Below, piece by piece: positions 15,956 to 26,031 of a stretch of 64,000 nt of DNA; position 1 is the stretch's first letter, and each line of letters opens with the position of its first letter. The notes below the pieces were generated by a model, which saw nothing but the letters and a program-made list of their open reading frames with translations, had not been told where the DNA came from and did no database searches. The DNA is taken from assembly GCF_014646215.1 (NCBI RefSeq), contig NZ_BMNA01000003.1, positions 584,744 through 648,743 on the forward strand, given 5' to 3'. The position numbers and the translations under genes are program-made. This DNA comes from Nakamurella endophytica. GTDB taxonomy: Bacteria; Actinomycetota; Actinomycetes; Mycobacteriales; Nakamurellaceae.

Positions 15956-18295
15956 ATGACGGCGTCGGCGGTCGCGGTGAATGCGGATCCGGGGGACACC
16001 GCAGGGTCGAGCGGGAGCGCCGGGTGCGTCTCGGACGCCAGGTCGGACGCCCCGTCGGACGACGTGGAGCGTCTGCGGCTCGAGGTGTTGCGCAGCTTCG
16101 GCGTACTCGACACCCCGGCCGAGACCGAGTTCGACGAGCTCTGCGAGCTGGCGGCGGAGATCACCGGTGCGGCCGCCGCGCGGGTCAACCTCGTCGACGC
16201 CGACCGCGTCTGGGCGTTCTCGATGTGCGGACCGGGCGACCGGACCCTCGCCCGCGAGGTGTCGGTCTGCCGGCACGTGGTCGAGCAGGCCGACACGCTG
16301 GTGGTGGCGGACCTGGCGGCGGATCCGCGGTTCGCCGACCTGCCGATCGTTGCCGGGGACCCGCACTACCGCTTCTACGCCGGCGTCCCGTTGCAGCCGG
16401 ACGGTTGCACCGTGCTGGGCAGCCTGTGCGTCGCGGACTTCGTCCCCCGGACGCTGACGTCGGCTCAGCTGCGCCAGCTGGAGCGGATAGCCCGCCAGGT
16501 CTCGGCACAGCTGCGCCGCCGCCGGCTGGCGCTCGACCTGGCCGCCGAGGTAGCCGCCCGCCGCGCCGCCGAGGCCTCCCGCGATGCCCACCGGCGGCTG
16601 CTGGACGGCGTCCTGGACAACAGCGACTCGATGATCTACGCCAAGGACCTGTCCGGCCGCTTCCTGTTCGCCAACCGGGCACTCGAGCGGCTGGTCCGCG
16701 CCGGCGGGCCGGCCGCCGGCCGTCCGGTGGCCGGCCGCAGCGAGACCGAGCTGTTCCCGGCCACCGCGGACGCCTACCACCGACACGACATCGAGGTGGC
16801 CGCCGGCGGCCAGGCCCAGACGTTCCGCGAGGAGGTGCAGACCCCGGCAGGGCCCCGCCGCTACCAGTCGCACAAGTTTCCGCTGGTCGACGAGCACGGC
16901 CGGGTCTGGGCGGTGGCCGGGGTGTCGACGGACGTCACCGAGCTGGAGAACGAACGACGCCGGCACGCCGAGGCCGAGCAGCGCTGGCTGCAGCTGTTCG
17001 AACGGTCCCCTGTCGGAGTCGCCCTGATCGACGAGGACGGGCGCTGGCTGGCGGTGAATCCGGCGTTCTGTGCCCTCGTCGCCAGGGGCGAGGACGAGCT
17101 CGTCGGCCGCTCCGCGGTGGACGTCCTGCACCCCGAGGACCGGCCGCACGCGCGCCGCCTCCCGGAGCGGATCCGGGCCTCCGCGGACGGCGTCGTCCGT
17201 ACCCACCGCCGGGTGGTGCGGCCCGGCGGCGAGGTGCGCTGGGTCGAGACGACCGTCAACCACCTGCCCGGCCCCGACGGGACCAGTCACACCCTGGCGC
17301 ACTGCCAGGACGTCACCGAGCGGGTCGAGGCCGAGCGTGCCCGGCAGCAGACCGAGGCGGACCTGGACGCGGTCGCCCGCGTCACCCGGCAGATCCAGTC
17401 GGGGGCCGACGCCCGCCAGTCCATCGTCGACGCCGTCGGCCAGCTCGCCCACGCGGACGTCGTCTCGCTCCTCGAACCGGCCGGCGGGGACCTGCGGGTC
17501 ACCACGACCACGGCCGGGGACCTGCGGCACCAGACGGTCTCGCCGACCGACGATTCCGTCGCCCACCTGGTCGCCTGCACGGCAGTGGAGCAGTTCCTGC
17601 CGGACCTGGCCGGCGCCACCGGCGTCCCGGCGGAGCTGCACCGGCGGATCGGCGGCGGCTCGATGTACGTGCTGCCGATCCGCACCGCGACCCACGGCCC
17701 GGCCAGCGTGCTGGTGGCCGGCTGGACCCGGCCGGTCGCCGACCTGGACGACCGGCGCGCCGCCGTCGTGCGGCTGCTGGCGGACCAGGCCGCGGTGGCC
17801 CTCCGGCAGGCGGCGTTGCTGGCGGAGCTGGAGACCCTGGCGTCCACCGACCCGCTCACCGCGCTGGCCAACCGCCGCCGCTGGGACCAGGAACTGGGGA
17901 CCCTGTTCGGCCAGGCCCGCCGGTCCGGTGCCCCGCTCACCGTGGCGCTGCTGGACCTCGACCACTTCAAGCGCTTCAACGACACCCGGGGCCACGCGGC
18001 CGGCGACCGGCACCTGGCGGCGTTCGCGGCCGCGGCGCGGGCCGCCGTGCGCGGCGACGACCTGGTCGCGCGGTGGGGCGGCGAGGAGTTCGCCGTCGCC
18101 CTGCCCAACTGCCCGGCGCAGCACGGCGAGGCCGTGCTGGAACGGATCCGGGCGACCGTGCCGCACGGCCAGACCTGCAGCATCGGCTACGCCACCTGGG
18201 ACGGGACGGAGTCGGCCGACGAGCTGATCGGCCGGGCCGACCGGGCGCTGTACGCCGCGAAGGGCGCCGGGCGGGACCAGGTCCGCGCCGCCTGA
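15956..18295 (+). CDS. GAF-PAS-PAS-GAF-GGDEF diguanylate cyclase
   Basis: A 779-residue cytoplasmic sensor. An N-terminal GAF domain (about 45-200) is followed by two PAS domains (about 215-335 and 345-465), a second GAF (about 475-605) and a C-terminal GGDEF (about 615-779). The active-site loop is RWGGEEF (about 705-711), so it should make c-di-GMP from two GTP. There are no membrane segments and no EAL domain. ATG 15956 follows GGGGAGG. The domain stack suggests several inputs (ligand, redox or light) to one output. Confidence 0.9.
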   Translation: MTASAVAVNADPGDTAGSSGSAGCVSDARSDAPSDDVERLRLEVLRSFGVLDTPAETEFDELCELAAEITGAAAARVNLVDADRVWAFSMCGPGDRTLAREVSVCRHVVEQADTLVVADLAADPRFADLPIVAGDPHYRFYAGVPLQPDGCTVLGSLCVADFVPRTLTSAQLRQLERIARQVSAQLRRRRLALDLAAEVAARRAAEASRDAHRRLLDGVLDNSDSMIYAKDLSGRFLFANRALERLVRAGGPAAGRPVAGRSETELFPATADAYHRHDIEVAAGGQAQTFREEVQTPAGPRRYQSHKFPLVDEHGRVWAVAGVSTDVTELENERRRHAEAEQRWLQLFERSPVGVALIDEDGRWLAVNPAFCALVARGEDELVGRSAVDVLHPEDRPHARRLPERIRASADGVVRTHRRVVRPGGEVRWVETTVNHLPGPDGTSHTLAHCQDVTERVEAERARQQTEADLDAVARVTRQIQSGADARQSIVDAVGQLAHADVVSLLEPAGGDLRVTTTTAGDLRHQTVSPTDDSVAHLVACTAVEQFLPDLAGATGVPAELHRRIGGGSMYVLPIRTATHGPASVLVAGWTRPVADLDDRRAAVVRLLADQAAVALRQAALLAELETLASTDPLTALANRRRWDQELGTLFGQARRSGAPLTVALLDLDHFKRFNDTRGHAAGDRHLAAFAAAARAAVRGDDLVARWGGEEFAVALPNCPAQHGEAVLERIRATVPHGQTCSIGYATWDGTESADELIGRADRALYAAKGAGRDQVRAA

Positions 18296-18314
18296 GAGCC
18301 CGTGACCGACGCCG

Positions 18315-20771
18315 TCAGGTGCGGCCGGCCGGCGCGGTCCCGGCCGCCGCCGGGGCGGTCGAGGGCCGGCCCTGCAGCGGGTCGGCGACGGTGCCGCGCT
18401 CCCGCACCACCCGGGCCAGCGGGCCGCGCAGGCCACCGGCCAGCACCTCCAGGTCGTCCAGGTAGAGCGCCGCCCAGAGCGTGCGGGCCAGTGCCTCGGC
18501 GTCGGCGGCGGTCAGCGGCCCGTCGGCGTGCGCGGACCAGCCGTCCAGCACCAGGGCGTCGACGTGCCGGACGTCGCCCGGCGCCGGCCGCCCACCCGCG
18601 GCGGCCGCGGCGGCCTCCGAGGCCCCCGGGCCGTCGACCTCGCCGAGCCAGCGGCGGACCGCGACGTCGGACTCGCCCGCGACCACGTCGGCGATCCGCC
18701 GGTACCGGCGGGCCAACACCTCGCCGCGGGTGGCCACCAGGCGCACCGCCGACCGCACCGCGGGTCCGGCACCGCCGGACCGGATCGCGGCGACCGGGTC
18801 ACCCGGCTCGGTCTCCGCACCGGTGAGCCGGGCGATCGGCACGGCCACCAGGTGCAGCCGCAGGGCCCCGTTGACGACCGCGGTCAGGCTCGCCAGGTCC
18901 ACCGGCTTGCTGCCCCGCTCGGCCAGGTAGGTGCGGAAGGCGTCGTCCAGCCGGGACAGCGACGCCTGCACCCTGGCGTCCACCGACCCGGCCGGCACGG
19001 ACCCCGCGGCGGGGGAGCCGGCCGGCTCCAGCGGGGCCAGGGCCGCGTCGAGCTCCGCGGCACCGTCCCGGTAGGCGCGGGCCACGGTGCGGCGCAGCGC
19101 CCCGGCGGCGCCGCGCGGCCAGGCGACCAGACCGGCGACCAGACCCACGGCGCAGCCCAGCGCCACGTCCTCGACGCGCACGACGCCCACCGTCCAGCCG
19201 GTCGGCACGATGATGTTGAACAGGATCAGCACCAGCACCGTGAACGCGGCCTGCCCGGCGGCGAACGAGATGGCCGCCGGCGCGAACCCGGCCAGCATGG
19301 CCGCCACCGGGAACAACGCCCAGAGCACCGGCGCGTGCACGCCGAGCAGCACGATGAGGCCGGCGCCGACGGCGAAGCCGACCACGGTGCCGAGCAGGGC
19401 CCGCACGGCGGTCTGACCGGTGTTCAGCGCGGCGCTGCGGAGCACCGACAGGGTGCCGAGCACGACCCAGAACGCGTGCTCGACACCGGTCACCCGGGCC
19501 ACCGCGACGGCCAGTGCCAGGGCCAGCCCGCTGCGCAGCGCGTTGCGCAGGGTCACCGACTCGCGGTCCAGGTGCCGGGCGGCCAGCTGCCGGGCCGCGG
19601 TCCAGGCGCCGGCCGCGGCCAGACCCGGCCTCGGGGCCGGGCGGCGGCCGAGCAACCGTCGCCACAGCGGCCGGGCATCGGCGTCCGCCACCTCGGCCAC
19701 GGTCAGCGCGACCAGGTAGCCGGCGAACGCGACGGTGTGCCAGTGGCGGTCGATGTCCAGCTGGGCTCGGCCGGACCCGGGCGGCCCGGCCAGCACGGCG
19801 GTCGTCGCCGCCTTGATGTCGTCGCGCAGCCCGGCGTGCGCGGCCAGCGCGTCGTCGAGCCGGCGGCGGCGCTCCGCGCGGTCCGCCGCCTGCAGGTCGA
19901 GCACGTCGGCCGCGGCCCGCAGCAGCGCGGTGGTGCTGCGGGCGATGTCGGTGCCCAGCCGCCGCGCCGTCGTGGCGTCGCCGCCGCCGGCGGAAGTCGC
20001 ACCGGTGGTGCCGGTCGCACCGTCGGCGCGGTGGGCGCCGGCGATGGACCCGCGGAGCCACTCGACGTCCTCCACCGACTGCAGCAGCAGCCGGCTGCCG
20101 GTGCTGAGCCCGACCGGCCGCGACTCGGTGGACCGCAGCGTCGCCCGCAGCCGGTTCATGGTGGCCGCACTGCGGTCCCGCCGGTCCGCCGGGACCGGAC
20201 CGGAGCTGCCGAGCAGGTCGGCCAGGTCGGCGAGCGCCGCCGCGGTGTCCTCGCGCAGCCGGTCGTGGTTGCGGGGCGGCCAGAGGAACAGCGCCGCCGG
20301 CACCGCCAGGGCCACCGCGAGCAGCCAGCCGAGCACGCGCGGCCCGATGTCCGCGGCCGTCCCGGTCAGCGTCACCGGCAGCACGAAGGTCAGCAGCGCC
20401 GCGCGGCCGGCCGCGGCGATCGCGGCGCTCATCGCACCGGCGAAGACGACCGCCCCGCCGACGAGCGCCATCCCGGCCACCGCGGTGACCGGGTTCGCCG
20501 ACGCCAGCGTCCCCAGCGCGACGAAGACCACACCCACCACGGTCAGCCCGAGGTAGCCCGCGGCGCGGGTGAGGTTGTCGCCGGGGAAGTCGACGAAGAG
20601 CAGCAGCGCCGAGGCGCCCAGCGAGGCGAAGGTGGTCAGCCCGTCGTTCGCGGTCAGCTCGGCCAGGGCGAACGCCGCGGTGACGACGATCCCGGCGCGG
20701 ACCGCCCGGTGGGTGGCGTACCAGGTCGGGTCGTGCCGGCCGAACCACCGCCGCAGCGCCCCGTCCGCCAT
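18315..20771 (-). CDS. FUSC-family membrane protein
   Basis: An 818-residue protein with two membrane blocks (about residues 25-165 and 395-540), each of about six helices, plus cytoplasmic segments: the duplicated layout of FUSC/aromatic-acid-exporter (YccS/AaeB-like) proteins. It probably exports small organic acids or other toxic compounds across the plasma membrane. GGGGAGG precedes the ATG. It is convergent with the diguanylate cyclase gene (19 bases between stops). The substrate cannot be inferred. Confidence 0.82.
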   Translation of the reverse strand: MADGALRRWFGRHDPTWYATHRAVRAGIVVTAAFALAELTANDGLTTFASLGASALLLFVDFPGDNLTRAAGYLGLTVVGVVFVALGTLASANPVTAVAGMALVGGAVVFAGAMSAAIAAAGRAALLTFVLPVTLTGTAADIGPRVLGWLLAVALAVPAALFLWPPRNHDRLREDTAAALADLADLLGSSGPVPADRRDRSAATMNRLRATLRSTESRPVGLSTGSRLLLQSVEDVEWLRGSIAGAHRADGATGTTGATSAGGGDATTARRLGTDIARSTTALLRAAADVLDLQAADRAERRRRLDDALAAHAGLRDDIKAATTAVLAGPPGSGRAQLDIDRHWHTVAFAGYLVALTVAEVADADARPLWRRLLGRRPAPRPGLAAAGAWTAARQLAARHLDRESVTLRNALRSGLALALAVAVARVTGVEHAFWVVLGTLSVLRSAALNTGQTAVRALLGTVVGFAVGAGLIVLLGVHAPVLWALFPVAAMLAGFAPAAISFAAGQAAFTVLVLILFNIIVPTGWTVGVVRVEDVALGCAVGLVAGLVAWPRGAAGALRRTVARAYRDGAAELDAALAPLEPAGSPAAGSVPAGSVDARVQASLSRLDDAFRTYLAERGSKPVDLASLTAVVNGALRLHLVAVPIARLTGAETEPGDPVAAIRSGGAGPAVRSAVRLVATRGEVLARRYRRIADVVAGESDVAVRRWLGEVDGPGASEAAAAAAGGRPAPGDVRHVDALVLDGWSAHADGPLTAADAEALARTLWAALYLDDLEVLAGGLRGPLARVVRERGTVADPLQGRPSTAPAAAGTAPAGRT

Positions 20772-20841
20772 GTCGACCCTCCCCCGCCGGCGATGCCGTC
20801 TGCCCAGGTGCGGCCACCGTAGCGGGCGGTACCGTCAGCCG

Positions 20842-21468
20842 GTGGCCGTCCTGCTGCCCGAGCTGCTGGTGCCCGATGCCGCCGCCTGGCGGGACTGGCT
20901 GGTGCGGCACCACGACGCCGCCCCGGGGGTGCGGCTGGTACTGCACAAGAACGGCGGTGCGGTCACCACCCTGACCTACGCCCAGGCCCTGGACGAGGCG
21001 CTGTGCGTCGGGTGGATCGACGGCCAGGCAGGCTCCCGCGACGAGGGCAGCTACCTCCAGCGGTTCACGCCGCGCACCTCCCACAGTCGCTGGTCCGCGC
21101 GCAACGTCCAGCACGTCGCGCGGCTGGAGCGGGAGGGCCGGATGCTCCCGGCGGGCCGGGCGGCGGTCGAGGCGGCCAAGGCGGACGGGCGGTGGGACGC
21201 CGCCTACCCCGGCCCGGCGACGGCGACCACGCCCGACGACTTCGCCGCGGCGCTCGCCGCGTCGCCGGCGGCACAGGACCGCTACGACGGGCTGACGTCG
21301 CAGAACCGGTGGGCCTTCCTGTACCGGCTGTCGACCATCCGGACCGCGGCGACGCGCAGTCGCCGGATCGCCGAATTCGTCGCCATGCTGGAGCGCGGCG
21401 AGCTGTTCCATCCGCAGGGCGCCGGTCCGCGGAGGCCGCGGTCCGCGGCGCCGCCGGACGCCGGCTGA
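20842..21468 (+). CDS. YdeI/OmpD-associated family protein
   Basis: A 208-residue protein. The YdeI signature region LHKNGGAVTTLTYAQALDEA followed by LCVGWIDGQ and the SRWSARNVQ stretch is clear, as is the C-terminal RWAFLYRLSTIRTAATRSRRI. The biochemical role is unknown; family members are soluble and often linked to stress or peptide resistance. GTG 20842 has TACCGT exactly 6 bases upstream, so the mRNA is probably leaderless. It is divergent from the FUSC gene. Confidence 0.78.
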   Translation: MAVLLPELLVPDAAAWRDWLVRHHDAAPGVRLVLHKNGGAVTTLTYAQALDEALCVGWIDGQAGSRDEGSYLQRFTPRTSHSRWSARNVQHVARLEREGRMLPAGRAAVEAAKADGRWDAAYPGPATATTPDDFAAALAASPAAQDRYDGLTSQNRWAFLYRLSTIRTAATRSRRIAEFVAMLERGELFHPQGAGPRRPRSAAPPDAG

Positions 21469-21518
21469 CCGTCGGGACCGCGCCCCGACGGCCGGACGCG
21501 CGCACCTACCCTGGCCGG

Positions 21519-22463
21519 GTGGCACGGCGGCAGGAGCGGACGGGTCGCCGGCCGCCTCCGCTGCCGGTGCGGGACGGGTTGAACCCCAGCAGGGTGCGGC
21601 TGCCCCTCGACGGTCCGTGGACCACGGTGGCCGAGCACCTGCGGGAGCGGTTCGCCGTCGACCGCGAGCGGCTGGACGGCAAGATCGCCGCCGGTGAGGT
21701 GCTGCTGGCCGACGGCCGCCCGGTCACCGAGACGCTGCCGTTCCAGCCGGACGAGTTCGTCTACCTCTACCGCGACCCCGCCCCGGAGCCGCCGGTGCCG
21801 TTCGACGTGGACGTGCTGCACCGCGACGACGGGCTGCTGGTCGTGGACAAGCCGCACTTCCTGTCCACCACCCCGCGCGGCCTGCACGTCACCGAATCGG
21901 TGGTGGTCCGGCTGCGTCGCCGCTACGGGCTGCCGGAGCTGAGCCCGCTGCACCGCCTGGACCGGCTCACCGCCGGCGTGCTGGTGCTGTCCCTGGCGCC
22001 GGCGCAACGCGGTCTGTACCAGACCATGTTCGCCCGCCGCGAGGTCACCAAGAGCTATCTGGCGGTCGCGCCCCACCGCCCGGACCTGGACCTGCCGGCC
22101 GTCGTGCGGAGCCGGATCGTCAAGGAGCGCGGGACGCCGGTGGCCCGGGAGGTGCCCGGCGAGGTCAACGCCGTCACCCGGATCGAGCGGCTGGCCGTGC
22201 GCGGTGACCGGGCGCTGTACCGGTTGCGGCCGGAGACCGGCCGCACCCACCAGCTGCGGGTGCACCTGTCGCGGCTCGGGATCCCGATCGAGGACGACCC
22301 GTTCTACCCGGTGCTGCGCGACGTCGACCGGCAGGACTGGTCCGCACCCCTGCAGCTGCTGGCCGAGGAGGTGGCGTTCGTCGACCCGGTCAGCGGGCTG
22401 CCGCGCCGGTTCCGCACCCGGCGCCGCCTCGCCGGGTGGCCGGACGAGGTGCCCGGCGTCTGA
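21519..22463 (+). CDS. RluA-family pseudouridine synthase
   Basis: A 314-residue protein with the catalytic motif HRLDRLTAGVLVL (aspartate near residue 149), VDKP at the start of the fold and RTHQLRVHLS at the C-terminal part. It converts uridine to pseudouridine in rRNA or tRNA. Which site it modifies cannot be told; this subgroup (often annotated as large-subunit synthase) has an S4-like N-terminal part. GTG 21519 is preceded by TACCCT at 6 bases. Confidence 0.9.
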   Translation: MARRQERTGRRPPPLPVRDGLNPSRVRLPLDGPWTTVAEHLRERFAVDRERLDGKIAAGEVLLADGRPVTETLPFQPDEFVYLYRDPAPEPPVPFDVDVLHRDDGLLVVDKPHFLSTTPRGLHVTESVVVRLRRRYGLPELSPLHRLDRLTAGVLVLSLAPAQRGLYQTMFARREVTKSYLAVAPHRPDLDLPAVVRSRIVKERGTPVAREVPGEVNAVTRIERLAVRGDRALYRLRPETGRTHQLRVHLSRLGIPIEDDPFYPVLRDVDRQDWSAPLQLLAEEVAFVDPVSGLPRRFRTRRRLAGWPDEVPGV

Positions 22464-22488
22464 GGTCCGCCGACCCCGCGTCTGAGGT

Positions 22489-22530
22489 GGCGCCTAGGGA
22501 GGAGTCCGGATGTGCCGGGGGGCGCCTTAG
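22489..22530. repeat. Direct repeats upstream of a small gene
   Basis: GGCGCCTAGG (22489-22498) and GGCGCCTTAG (22521-22530) are 32 bp apart, three helix turns, just before the 66-residue protein gene and ahead of the large LuxR regulator. A shorter repeat, GTCTGAGGT, also occurs twice just upstream (about 22458 and 22479). They look like a regulator's binding sites. The spacing and repeat are seen; the binder is unknown. Confidence 0.45.
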
Positions 22531-22546
22531 GACCACCGTGCTGGGC

Positions 22547-22747
22547 ATGACGAACAACTGGTACGCCACGGACCTGATCATCAAGCAGCACCAGGACGAC
22601 CTCCGCCGCGAGGTCGCCCGCGCCGGCCGCCGGTCGGCCGCGCACCGCCGGGACGTCCGGACGGCCGGTGGCGTGCGCCGGCTGTGGGCGGCGACCCGGG
22701 TGCCCGACGCCCGCCCGCTGCCCGGCGGCGCCCTCCGCACCGCGTGA
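22547..22747 (+). CDS. Small basic hypothetical protein
   Basis: A 66-residue protein starting MTNNWYATDLIIKQHQDDL, followed by an Arg/Ala-rich helix (about 20-50). Short proteins with an amphipathic QHQ-D-LRRE helix recur in actinomycetes upstream of regulators, but no function is known. No clear ribosome site is visible. Direct repeats lie 15 bases upstream. It precedes the LAL regulator by 71 bases and could belong to its control circuit (inference). Confidence 0.6.
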   Translation: MTNNWYATDLIIKQHQDDLRREVARAGRRSAAHRRDVRTAGGVRRLWAATRVPDARPLPGGALRTA

Positions 22748-22818
22748 GCCCCGTGACGGCGGGGCGCGGCTCCGCCGTCCGGCCCCCGGCTGTCGGTGCC
22801 GTGCGCCACGATGAGCCC

Positions 22819-25800
22819 ATGGCTCGCAGCCCCCGCCGGCCGCTGGTCGGGCGCACCGCGGAACGCGCGGCGCTGCGCCAGGCCTGGGAGCAGGCGCTGG
22901 CCGGCGAGCCCGGCGTCACGCTGGTCGGCGGCGACGCCGGATCGGGCAAGACCCGGCTGGTCGAGGACCTCACCGCGACGGCCGCCGAGCAGGGGTTGGT
23001 GCTGCTCGGCTCGTGCGTCCAGGTCGGCGACCTCGGCGTGCCGTACCTGCCGGTGGTCGATGCCCTCCGGGCCATGGAGCAGGACCCACGGGGACGCGAC
23101 CTGCTCGTCGTCGAGGCCGCCCGGCGGCCGGTGCTCGCCCGGCTGCTGCCGCACCTGGTCGACGAGCCGCCGGGCGACGACCGGCTGCCGGACGGGCTGG
23201 CGCAGGGCCAGCTCTTCGAGGCCGTGCACCGCCTGCTGACCGCGCTCGGCGAGACCGTCCCGGTGCTGCTGGTGCTCGAGGACCTGCACTGGTCGGACGT
23301 CGGCACCCGGGACCTGCTGTCCTTCTTGGCGCGCACGCTGCGCCGGGGCCGGATCGCCGTCGTCGGCACCTACCGCACGGACGATCTGCACCGGCGCCAC
23401 CCGCTGCGGCCGCTGCTCGCCGAACTAGGGCGGTTGCCGCAGGTCAGCCGGGTGGTGCTGGGACCGCTGGACCGCGAGGAGATCGGCCGGCTGGTGGACC
23501 AGCTGCTCGGCGTGCCGGTCGACCCGGCCGTCATCGACCAGGTGTGGGCCCGCAGCGAGGGCAACGCCTTCTTCGCCGAGGAGCTCGCCCGCGCCTGCGA
23601 CGAGGAGCCGACCCGGCCCGGCCGGCTCGCCCTGCCGGCGGACCTGGCGGACCTGCTGCTGGCCCGGGCCGAGGCGCTGCCGGCCGCCGGTCACCTGGTG
23701 CTGCGGATCGCGGCGGTGGCCGGCCGTCCGGCGACTGCGGACCTGCTGCGATCGGCCGCGCGGGCCATGGACCTCACCGACGACCGGCTGGAGGACGGCC
23801 TGCGGCAGGCGGTGGAGGCCGGGCTGCTGGTCACCGACGGGATGTCGTACACGTTTCGGCACGCCCTGCTGCGCGAGGCGGTCTACCACGACCTCCTGCC
23901 CGGCGAGCGGATCCGGCTGCACGGCGTCTTCGCCGACGTGCTGGCCGCCCGGGCGTCCGGTCCCGTGCCGGACGCGGTGTCCCCGGCCGAGCTCGCCCAC
24001 CATCGGATGGCCGCGCTGGACCTGCCCGGCGCGCTCAGCGCGCTGGTGGACGCGGCCACCGCGGCCGAACGGCTGGCCGCGTCCGCGGAAGCGCTGCGTC
24101 ACCTGGAACAGGCCGTCCAGGTGCTGCAGCGGCTGGGATCCGGGGCGGACCTGCTCGACCTGCTGACCCGCGCGGCCGACGCCGCGACCGGCAGCGGCGA
24201 CACCGGCCGCGCGGTCCGGCACGGCCGGGCCGCCGTGGCCGAGGCGGACCGCCGCGGCGACGTCCGGGCCGCGGCCGCCGCCCGGGAACGGCTGGCGCGT
24301 TACCTCTTGGACTACGAGCCGTATGACGACGCCCCGCTGCCGGCCGCCGACCGCCGGGCCGAGGAGGTGGCGCGGGCGGCGGTCGAGCTGCTGCACGACG
24401 CCGGCCCGGCCGACGCGCAGCTGGCACGCACGCTGGCCACCTGGGCCCGCACCCTGATGTGGTCGGACCCGCCCGGGAGCCTGGTGGCGCTGGACCGGGC
24501 GATGGCGGTGGCGCTGGCGGCGGACGCGGCGCCGGTCGCCACCGACGTGCTGGTCAGCCGGGCGCTGCTGGCCCGCCGCGGCATCGTCGAGGGAGACAGC
24601 GCCGCGCTGCTGGCCGAGGCGGCGGACCGGGCCGGGCAGGGCACCGGTGCGGTGCACCTGCGGCTGCGGGCCCTGCGGTTCCGCAGCACCCAGCTGCTCG
24701 AGGACGGCGACGCGGCCGCGGCGCTCGCGGTCGCCGACCGCGGCATCGCGATGGCCGCCGAGGCCGGCCTGACCTTCAGCGGCTACGGCCTGGACCTGTT
24801 GCTCATGCGGTCCTGGCTGCTCGAGTCGACCGGCCGGTGGGACGACGTGCTGGCCGAGAGCCTGTCGGCGGTGTACGCGCCCAGCCCGACGGCGCGGGTG
24901 CTGGCCACCGTCGCGCTGGGGGTGCTCGTCGGGCAGGGGCGGCCGGAGGCGGACGACTTCCTGGCCCGGCTGCGCGGCACGCCGGACTTCTTCCTGCAGC
25001 TGCAACTCGATCTGCGGGCGGCGGACCTGCACCTGGTGCGCCACCAGCCGGCCGCCGCACTGGCCATGGCCGAGCAGGGGCTGCGCCGGTTGGACGGCGA
25101 CGAGTACAGCACCGAGGCGCTGCTGTTGCTGGGCCGCGCGGTGACCGCCTCGGCGGACCTCGCGACGTCGGCCCGGTGGGCCGGCCGCACCGAGGACGCC
25201 GACGCGCACGCCGCGGGCGCCGCCGGGTACGTCGAGCGTGCGGTGCGCTCGGCGGCGCAGGCGTTGCAGGGTCCCTACGGCGAGTTCTGGCGGCTGCGTA
25301 TCCGGACCGACGCCGCCCGGGCCGCCGGCGCCGAGGACGGACCGGCCTGGGCAGCGGTGGCGGACGCGGCCGTCCGCGCCGCGCGGGTCCCCGAGGAGGC
25401 CGACGCCCGGTACCGCGAGGCGGCCGCCCGGATCGCGGCCGGGGACCGGGGCGCCGACACCCTGGCGGCACTGGAACGGGCGGCCGCGCTGGCCTCGACG
25501 CTCGGCGCCCGCCCGCTGCTCGACGAGCTGCACCGGCTGGCGCGCCGGGCGCGGCTGCGGATACCCGGCGACGTGGCGCCGGGTGTGGTCGGCGACGGCG
25601 GCCCCGGCGGTCGGGCGCAGACCGCCGGCGGCGCGGCCGATCCGCCGTACGGCCCTGTCGGCTCTGTCGGCTCTGTCGGCTCTGTCGGCTCTGTCGGCTC
25701 TGGCGGCACTGTCGGCACCGTCGGCACCCTGGGCTCTCCGGGCGCCGGTGGGGCTCGCTTTCCCGGCGCCGCTGGGGCTCGGTCCGCCGGCGCCGCCCTC

Positions 25801-26031
25801 CAGCCTCCGCCGGACGTGCTCACGCCGCGGGAGGCGCAGGTGCTGGAGCTGGTGGCGGCGGGTCGGTCCAACCGGCAGATCGGCCGCGAGCTGGCCATCT
25901 CCGAGAAGACGGCGAGCGTGCACGTCTCGAACATCATGGTCAAGCTCGGTGCGGGCAGCCGGACGGAAGCCGCCGCGGTGGCGCGGGAACGCGGGCTGCT
26001 CGGCGAGGTGCCGGCGGTCGGGCGTCGCTGA
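22819..26031 (+). CDS. Large ATP-binding LuxR-family (LAL) regulator
   Basis: The 1070-residue protein begins with an AAA/STAND ATPase: Walker A GGDAGSGKTRL (about residues 36-46) and a LVLEDLHWSD Walker B-like motif (about 153). A long alpha-helical, TPR-like middle follows (about 400-920), then a variable Gly/Ser/Val linker (about 930-995), and a C-terminal LuxR helix-turn-helix (about 997-1060: LTPREAQVLELVAAG, then NRQIGRELAISEKTASVHV). The protein should activate transcription after binding ATP and an effector such as a sugar. Its target could be the adjacent GGDEF-EAL gene or itself, which is inference. Confidence 0.9.
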   Translation: MARSPRRPLVGRTAERAALRQAWEQALAGEPGVTLVGGDAGSGKTRLVEDLTATAAEQGLVLLGSCVQVGDLGVPYLPVVDALRAMEQDPRGRDLLVVEAARRPVLARLLPHLVDEPPGDDRLPDGLAQGQLFEAVHRLLTALGETVPVLLVLEDLHWSDVGTRDLLSFLARTLRRGRIAVVGTYRTDDLHRRHPLRPLLAELGRLPQVSRVVLGPLDREEIGRLVDQLLGVPVDPAVIDQVWARSEGNAFFAEELARACDEEPTRPGRLALPADLADLLLARAEALPAAGHLVLRIAAVAGRPATADLLRSAARAMDLTDDRLEDGLRQAVEAGLLVTDGMSYTFRHALLREAVYHDLLPGERIRLHGVFADVLAARASGPVPDAVSPAELAHHRMAALDLPGALSALVDAATAAERLAASAEALRHLEQAVQVLQRLGSGADLLDLLTRAADAATGSGDTGRAVRHGRAAVAEADRRGDVRAAAAARERLARYLLDYEPYDDAPLPAADRRAEEVARAAVELLHDAGPADAQLARTLATWARTLMWSDPPGSLVALDRAMAVALAADAAPVATDVLVSRALLARRGIVEGDSAALLAEAADRAGQGTGAVHLRLRALRFRSTQLLEDGDAAAALAVADRGIAMAAEAGLTFSGYGLDLLLMRSWLLESTGRWDDVLAESLSAVYAPSPTARVLATVALGVLVGQGRPEADDFLARLRGTPDFFLQLQLDLRAADLHLVRHQPAAALAMAEQGLRRLDGDEYSTEALLLLGRAVTASADLATSARWAGRTEDADAHAAGAAGYVERAVRSAAQALQGPYGEFWRLRIRTDAARAAGAEDGPAWAAVADAAVRAARVPEEADARYREAAARIAAGDRGADTLAALERAAALASTLGARPLLDELHRLARRARLRIPGDVAPGVVGDGGPGGRAQTAGGAADPPYGPVGSVGSVGSVGSVGSGGTVGTVGTLGSPGAGGARFPGAAGARSAGAALQPPPDVLTPREAQVLELVAAGRSNRQIGRELAISEKTASVHVSNIMVKLGAGSRTEAAAVARERGLLGEVPAVGRR
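25651..25731 (+). repeat. 9-bp tandem repeat in the LAL regulator gene
   Basis: Nine units of nine bases. Four are perfect GGCTCTGTC copies (25660-25695); the others differ by one to four bases. It encodes Gly-Ser-Val/Gly-Thr-Val units in the linker before the DNA-binding domain. Because the unit is three codons, length changes would keep the frame. Confidence 0.9.
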
